Of a stretch of 9,019 bases of DNA, positions 5,280 to 9,019 are shown piece by piece. The first letter of the stretch is position 1. Every line of letters begins with the position of its first letter. The position numbers and the translations under genes are program-made. Under the pieces are notes generated by a model. That model ran no database searches and was not told the origin of the DNA. It saw nothing but the letters and a program-made list of their open reading frames with translations. The DNA comes from SAR324 cluster bacterium (lineage in GTDB: Bacteria; SAR324; JACQKK01), in NCBI GenBank assembly GCA_022572825.1, contig JACZVE010000095.1, forward strand, positions 1-9,019. The letters run 5' to 3'.

Positions 5280-7088
5280 GTGAGCGCCGCCACCAAGTGG
5301 TTCGCCGGGCTGGGTCGGCGCATCGAGGACTCGAGTGCCACCGCAGCGCTGCTGCTGATGGCGCTGCTGCCGGTTCTGGAACTGGCGCTGCGCACCTTCT
5401 TCGGCGTCGGTATCCCGGGCAGCGTGGGCTACGTACAGAATCTCACGCTCTGGGTGGGGTTTCTGGGCGCGGTGGTCGCCTCGAGACAAGGGCGTCATCT
5501 CGCCCTTACGGTAGAGGGCGTGCGCCTGTTGCCTGAGCGCCCACGAAGGGTTGTCTGGGGAGTGTGCGGAGCCATCTCCGCCGCGGTGTCCGCCGCGCTT
5601 TTCTGGGCCGGCTTGCAGCTCGTCGTGGCCGAGTTCGATGCGCCAACCCGCATCGGCGGATGGCTTCCGGTCTGGGTGGTGCAGGCTGTTCTGCCCGGAG
5701 CGTTCGCCCTCATTACCGTTCGATTCATCGTTCGCGCCGGGCTCCTCCCGGAGAGGATGGCCGCGGTGCTTGGCGTTGCGGCAGTGGCCGCGATCGGGCT
5801 TCTCGTGGAGACGCCTCCGCCGATTTTCGTATGGATGGCTGTCGCCATGCTGATCGCAGCGGCACTGGCGGGGGTGCCGATCTTTGTCGCTCTGGGGGGT
5901 CTGGCCCTGGTGTTGTTCTTTGGCGCAGGGGTGCCCATCGCGGCGCTGCCGGTGGAGACCTACCGCATCGCCGCGTCTTCCTCGATTCCAACGATTCCCC
6001 TCTTCGCCTTGGCCGGATACGTACTGGCGGAAGGCGGCGCAGGCAAACGGCTCGTGCGCCTGTTTCGCGCCTTGTTCGGCTGGCTGCCGGGCGGCCTGGC
6101 GGTGGCTACGATCCTGGTTTGCGCATTCTTTTCGGCTTTTACCGGCGCTTCCGGGATAACCATTGTAGCGCTCGCCGGGTTGCTCCTGCCGGTGCTGCTG
6201 CAGAGCGGCTATCCGGAGCGTTTCTCGACCGGCCTGCTCACCGCGACCGGTTCCATCGGGCTTTTGTTCCCTCCCAGTCTCGCGGTCATCCTATACGGGG
6301 TCATCGCGCACATACCCATCACCGATCTGTTCGTGGCCGGCATCGTGCCGGGGTTGCTCATGGTGGTCTCTGTCTGCCTGTTCGGGATCTTCATCGGCAT
6401 CCGCGCGAAGGTCCCGCGCCCGTCGTTCGATCTGAAAGAGGCCGGTGCGGCGCTTTGGAACGCGAAGTGGGAGGCGCTGCTGCCGGTGGTCACCCTGGGC
6501 GCGCTTTTCGGCGGTTTCGCCACGCTGATCGAAGCCGCGTCAATCACGGTGCTCTACGCGCTGGTCATCGAGGTCGTCGTTCATCGCGATCTGCATTTGG
6601 TGCGCGACGTTCCCGCGGTCGTTCTGAAATGCGTCACGCTAATCGGCGGCGTGTTTGTCATCCTGGGTGTGGCCATGGGCCTCACCAACTACCTGGTCGA
6701 TGCGGAAGTGCCCATGCGGGCGGCGGCATGGGTGCGGGCAACGATCGATTCGCAGATCGTGTTTCTGCTGGCCCTCAACGTGTTCCTTCTCGCCGTGGGC
6801 TCCCTGATGGACATGTTCTCGGCCATCGTTGTGGTCGTGCCCCTCATCCTGCCAATCGGAGTGGCCTTCGGCGTTCATCCCCTGCACCTGGGGATGATTT
6901 TTCTCATCAATCTTGAAGTGGGCTATCTCACCCCGCCCGTCGGGATGAACCTGTTTCTCGCCTCCTACCGCTTGGAAAAACCGCTCTTCGAGGTTGCCCG
7001 CAGTGCCGTGCCATTTCTTCTGATACTGCTTCTCGTCCTCCTGCTCGTCACTTACGTCCCCGCACTCACATTGACCTTGGGCCGATAG
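5280..7088 (+). CDS. dctQM: Fused TRAP transporter permease (DctQ-DctM)
   Basis: From GTG at 5280 the protein has 602 residues and joins the small and large TRAP membrane subunits. Residues 1-150 form the DctQ part with four hydrophobic spans (about 20-42, 51-68, 92-115 and 131-150). A further hydrophobic span at 160-177 links to the DctM part, which runs to the end with repeated long spans. DctM marks include LPGGLAVATILVCAFFSAFTGASG (269-292), LLFPPSLAVILYGV (328-341) and the C-terminal EVGYLTPPVGMNLF. It should be an inner-membrane secondary transporter driven by an ion gradient, usually sodium, taking ligand from the binding protein. The linking span keeps the DctM half in the right orientation, as known for other QM fusions. 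It starts 1 nt after the binding-protein stop codon. No stem-loop with a T-run follows. Confidence 0.92.
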   Translation: MSAATKWFAGLGRRIEDSSATAALLLMALLPVLELALRTFFGVGIPGSVGYVQNLTLWVGFLGAVVASRQGRHLALTVEGVRLLPERPRRVVWGVCGAISAAVSAALFWAGLQLVVAEFDAPTRIGGWLPVWVVQAVLPGAFALITVRFIVRAGLLPERMAAVLGVAAVAAIGLLVETPPPIFVWMAVAMLIAAALAGVPIFVALGGLALVLFFGAGVPIAALPVETYRIAASSSIPTIPLFALAGYVLAEGGAGKRLVRLFRALFGWLPGGLAVATILVCAFFSAFTGASGITIVALAGLLLPVLLQSGYPERFSTGLLTATGSIGLLFPPSLAVILYGVIAHIPITDLFVAGIVPGLLMVVSVCLFGIFIGIRAKVPRPSFDLKEAGAALWNAKWEALLPVVTLGALFGGFATLIEAASITVLYALVIEVVVHRDLHLVRDVPAVVLKCVTLIGGVFVILGVAMGLTNYLVDAEVPMRAAAWVRATIDSQIVFLLALNVFLLAVGSLMDMFSAIVVVVPLILPIGVAFGVHPLHLGMIFLINLEVGYLTPPVGMNLFLASYRLEKPLFEVARSAVPFLLILLLVLLLVTYVPALTLTLGR

Positions 7089-7256
7089 CAACGACGGCAG
7101 TCTTCGTTCATCCAGCCTGAGGCGGGCACACCTTGCATGGATGGGCTTACGGCCCAGGTTTCCGAACCGCCAGCACTGCGATATGTCGTTAGCCGCATGA
7201 CGGTGTCGGACGGCCGAAGAGGGTCAATCATACTGTCTGCCGGTGCGGAGCCAAAT
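7089..7256. other. Convergent gap between permease and aldolase
   Basis: This 168-nt stretch separates genes running toward each other, so it should hold transcription ends. I find only a small stem, TGGGC (7142-7146) with GCCCA (7152-7156) around a 5-nt loop, with no T-run on either strand. A + frame open through here continues antisense to the aldolase and resembles nothing, so I treat it as a shadow. Termination may be Rho-dependent. Confidence 0.35.
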
Positions 7257-8033
7257 CTACCGCGTGTAGTCGGCTTCCTGTTCCGCGATCAGCCGCAGCA
7301 GGGCCGGCCACTCGATCTCGACCTCCCGGCCGGAGAAGCGGTCGAACTGACGGGCGGTGTGCTCGCACACTTCCTCGGGCGGAAAGTTCAGCTCCCCACC
7401 GGCCTGCGCGGAAATCTGGACGCGGCAGGCCTTATCCACATTCAGCATTCGGCTGAAGGCGGCCGCCACGGTCTCACCGCAGGTGAGCAGGCCGTGATTG
7501 CGCAGGATCATGATGTTCTTCTCGCCCAGGTCGCGGGCCAGCGTCTCGCACTCGCTCGAGTCCAGCGCCAGCCCCGCGTAGTCGTGATAGGCGATGCGAT
7601 TATGGTAGAACAGGGCGAACTGGGAGATGGGCAGCAATCCTCCCTTTTGCGCCGAGACGGCCACCCCGGCCTGGGTGTGCGTGTGCAGGACGCACTTGGC
7701 ATCCTCGCGCGCCCGGTGCACGGCGCTGTGGATGAAGTAGCCCGCCTCGTTGATGGTGGCGGGGCTATCCTCCACAACCTTTCCCTCCAAGTCGATCTTG
7801 ACCAGGCTGGAGGCGGTCACCTCGTGAAACATCACGCCGTAGGGATTGATGAGAAAGTGGTGTTCCGGCCCCGGTACCCGCGCGGTGAAATGCGTGTAAA
7901 TCAGGTCCGTCATCTTGAAGTAGGCTGCCAGGCGGTAGCAGGCGGCCAGCGCCACCCGCACCTTCCACTCTTCGGGTGAATAGTGCTGCTGGGCCGGCAT
8001 TCCGGGACGTTCCGAGGCGGTTGGACTTTGCAT
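7257..8033 (-). CDS. Class II aldolase/adducin family protein
   Basis: The 258-residue protein fits the metal-dependent class II aldolase fold related to L-fuculose-phosphate aldolase and ribulose-phosphate 4-epimerase. Metal ligands appear to be His117 and His119 in VLHTHTQAG and His180 in LRNHGLLTCG. Glu96 in INEAGYF is placed like the catalytic acid of fuculose aldolase. THFTARVPG (47-55) matches the usual substrate-loop position. Such enzymes cleave or decarboxylate hydroxy-acid or sugar-phosphate substrates in the cytoplasm, but many family members, including decarboxylases, are uncharacterised. The sequence gives no clear substrate. The start at 8033 is set by GAGGT at 8041-8045; the frame stays open 52 codons further up but with no family homology. 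It runs toward the TRAP operon and lies 152 nt after the MATE-like gene on the same strand. A role in processing the imported compound is inference. Confidence 0.85.
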   Translation of the reverse strand: MQSPTASERPGMPAQQHYSPEEWKVRVALAACYRLAAYFKMTDLIYTHFTARVPGPEHHFLINPYGVMFHEVTASSLVKIDLEGKVVEDSPATINEAGYFIHSAVHRAREDAKCVLHTHTQAGVAVSAQKGGLLPISQFALFYHNRIAYHDYAGLALDSSECETLARDLGEKNIMILRNHGLLTCGETVAAAFSRMLNVDKACRVQISAQAGGELNFPPEEVCEHTARQFDRFSGREVEIEWPALLRLIAEQEADYTR

Positions 8034-8040
8034 CGCGTAC

Positions 8041-8045
8041 ACCTC
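8041..8045 (-). promoter_or_regulatory. Ribosome binding site for the aldolase
   Basis: On the minus strand, GAGGT preceded by a run of A lies 7 nt before the ATG at 8033. It settles the start against the longer open frame extending to 8189 and against the internal ATG 11 codons downstream. Confidence 0.65.
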
Positions 8046-8060
8046 TTTTTCAATGATAGT

Positions 8061-8093
8061 GGACGGCCATCCGGCTGACGCCCGTAGCCGTCC
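8061..8093. promoter_or_regulatory. Inverted repeat upstream of the aldolase
   Basis: GGACGGC (8061-8067) and GCCGTCC (8087-8093) are perfect 7-bp inverted arms separated by 19 nt. They lie 28-60 bases upstream of the aldolase start, where an operator or leader hairpin would act. There is no regulator gene beside it to support a binding-site call, and chance pairing in GC-rich DNA is possible. Nothing else stands out in the 152-nt gap 8034-8185. Confidence 0.25.
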
Positions 8094-8185
8094 CTGCCGG
8101 GCCATGCGGTGCGACAGGCTTGGCTCAATGGCGCTCTGTGCGCGTAGCGGGCCAGCGACCATCTTTGTTGGATTGGAGATGCGCG

Positions 8186-9019
8186 TCAAGTGCGCACTGC
8201 ATCGCCGGCCGCATGGGCGTTGGGCCCGTCATCCCCCGCCACGGCACCGGCGGCGGGCGGACTTTCACCATCGAACAGGCCGCCCGGCGTGCGCAGCACC
8301 CGGTAGCCCAATACGAGCAGTTCCGAGGCAAAGCCCCCGATGAGCGCGATGGCGCCCAGCACGGCGCCGCTCATGGCCGGGAAAGCCAACGCCAGGCTGC
8401 CCGCGGCGCAGACCACCAACAGGCGCACCCAGGCAGAGCGGGCTATCTGGCCCGTCGTGCGCGCGGCCAATAGCAGCCCGCGGCACAGTGCGGAAAACCC
8501 CAGCACGACCGCGATCAGGAAAAACAGCATCATCGCGGGGGCGATGGTGGCGCTCAGCTCCGGCGTGAGGCCCATCACGACGTCCAGCACGTACCTTCGC
8601 ACCGGTGGGAAGAAGAACAGGGCGGCAACCGCGGCGAAGCCGACCACGATCTGCACCGTGAAGCGCAGCAGGGTGCGCAGCTCCTGCCGCGAGCGCACCA
8701 GGGTCTGCGCGGTCTGCACCAGGTTGCGCAAGGGGCCCAACAGCACCCGCCATAGCCCGTCCATTACGCCGAAGGCTGCCAGGGCCAGATCCGGATTGGC
8801 CAGGCGTCCCAGAAAGAAATTGGTGGTGAATGCCACTCCATTTTGTGAGGCCTGCGACAGCATCAATGGCCAGGAGAAGTGCCAGATTTCCCAATGTGCG
8901 GGCGGCGCGCCGGCCGCCACCGGCAACGCCAGATAAAAACGGTGCGCGAAAATCACCGCCAGCAGCGCTTCGGTGGCGATGCAGAGCAGCAGCGCCGCCG
9001 CCCCTACCATGGACCCCTG
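8186..9019 (-). CDS. MATE-like multi-spanning membrane protein, C-terminal part (runs off window)
   Basis: The frame has no stop up to the window edge (codons before the ATG at 9010 read Gln-Gly-Ser), so this is probably the last 277 residues of a longer gene. It contains about seven hydrophobic spans. IWHFSWPLMLSQASQNG followed by a span ending in NFFLGRL resembles the start of the second six-helix lobe in the MATE/MOP-flippase fold. There the order is polar linker, aromatic-Pro helix, helix ending in a glycine-arginine turn, then a helix like the VMDGLWRVLLGPLRNLVQT here. The tail after the last helix is polar and Gly/Ala-rich. The likely role is inner-membrane export or flipping of a small molecule, but no substrate can be named. 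ANKH-like or other MOP-superfamily membership is possible. It lies upstream of the aldolase on the same strand, with 152 nt between them, so co-transcription is uncertain. Confidence 0.6.
   Translation of the reverse strand, partial: QGSMVGAAALLLCIATEALLAVIFAHRFYLALPVAAGAPPAHWEIWHFSWPLMLSQASQNGVAFTTNFFLGRLANPDLALAAFGVMDGLWRVLLGPLRNLVQTAQTLVRSRQELRTLLRFTVQIVVGFAAVAALFFFPPVRRYVLDVVMGLTPELSATIAPAMMLFFLIAVVLGFSALCRGLLLAARTTGQIARSAWVRLLVVCAAGSLALAFPAMSGAVLGAIALIGGFASELLVLGYRVLRTPGGLFDGESPPAAGAVAGDDGPNAHAAGDAVRT

Noticed and set aside
5564..6916. Long + frame (450 codons) inside the permease gene
   Set aside because: It is Arg- and Gly-rich and out of frame with a clear DctQM protein whose hydrophobic spans and motifs are continuous.
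7142..7156. Candidate terminator stem in the convergent gap
   Set aside because: Only 5 bp, with no T-run on either strand.
7137..7979. + strand open frame of 280 codons over the aldolase
   Set aside because: It is antisense to a conserved class II aldolase, lacks a good Shine-Dalgarno sequence and resembles no family.

Overview
The window is high-GC bacterial DNA. A diderm (Gram-negative) host is suggested by a lipoprotein with a lipobox, a TRAP transporter with a periplasmic binding protein, and a hydantoinase whose sequence resembles proteobacterial versions. I cannot place it more precisely. No rRNA, tRNA, CRISPR array, insertion sequence or integrase is visible.

Left end (1-1094) is a patchwork of broken pieces. 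A short ORF (75-518) joins a thioredoxin-like N-terminus to what looks like the last residues of a histidine-kinase ATPase domain. It is followed by the signal peptide and first blades of a BNR/sortilin-like beta-propeller protein (from 624) whose homology stops abruptly at about 875. A GATC lies at or near both breaks, and the second lies in a perfect 12-bp palindrome. This part is either gene debris or a chimeric join. About 219 nt of unexplained sequence then leads into the intact genes.

Centre (1095-7088) holds five same-strand genes in two blocks. Block one is an Asp/Glu/hydantoin racemase (1095-1760) and, 17 nt on, a dihydropyrimidinase/D-hydantoinase (1778-3211). Together these could racemise a 5-substituted hydantoin or related cyclic ureide and open its ring to an N-carbamoyl acid. 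No carbamoylase is present in the window. Block two, after a 142-nt gap, is a TPR-associated TRAP transporter: TatT-like lipoprotein (3354-4271), DctP-type binding protein (4268-5278, ATGA overlap) and a fused DctQM permease (5280-7088). The binding protein lacks the arginine that usually grips a carboxylate, so its ligand may not be a typical organic acid.

Right end (7257-9019) runs on the opposite strand: a class II aldolase/adducin-family enzyme (7257-8033) and the C-terminal part of a MATE-like multi-spanning membrane protein that runs off the window edge (8186-9019). They converge on the transporter genes.

Inference: the racemase, hydantoinase, TRAP transporter and aldolase may form a catabolic island that imports and degrades a cyclic ureide or related nitrogen compound. 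The pairing of a TPR-type TRAP system with hydantoin genes is the most interesting point. The left-end joins are the most important quality caveat.
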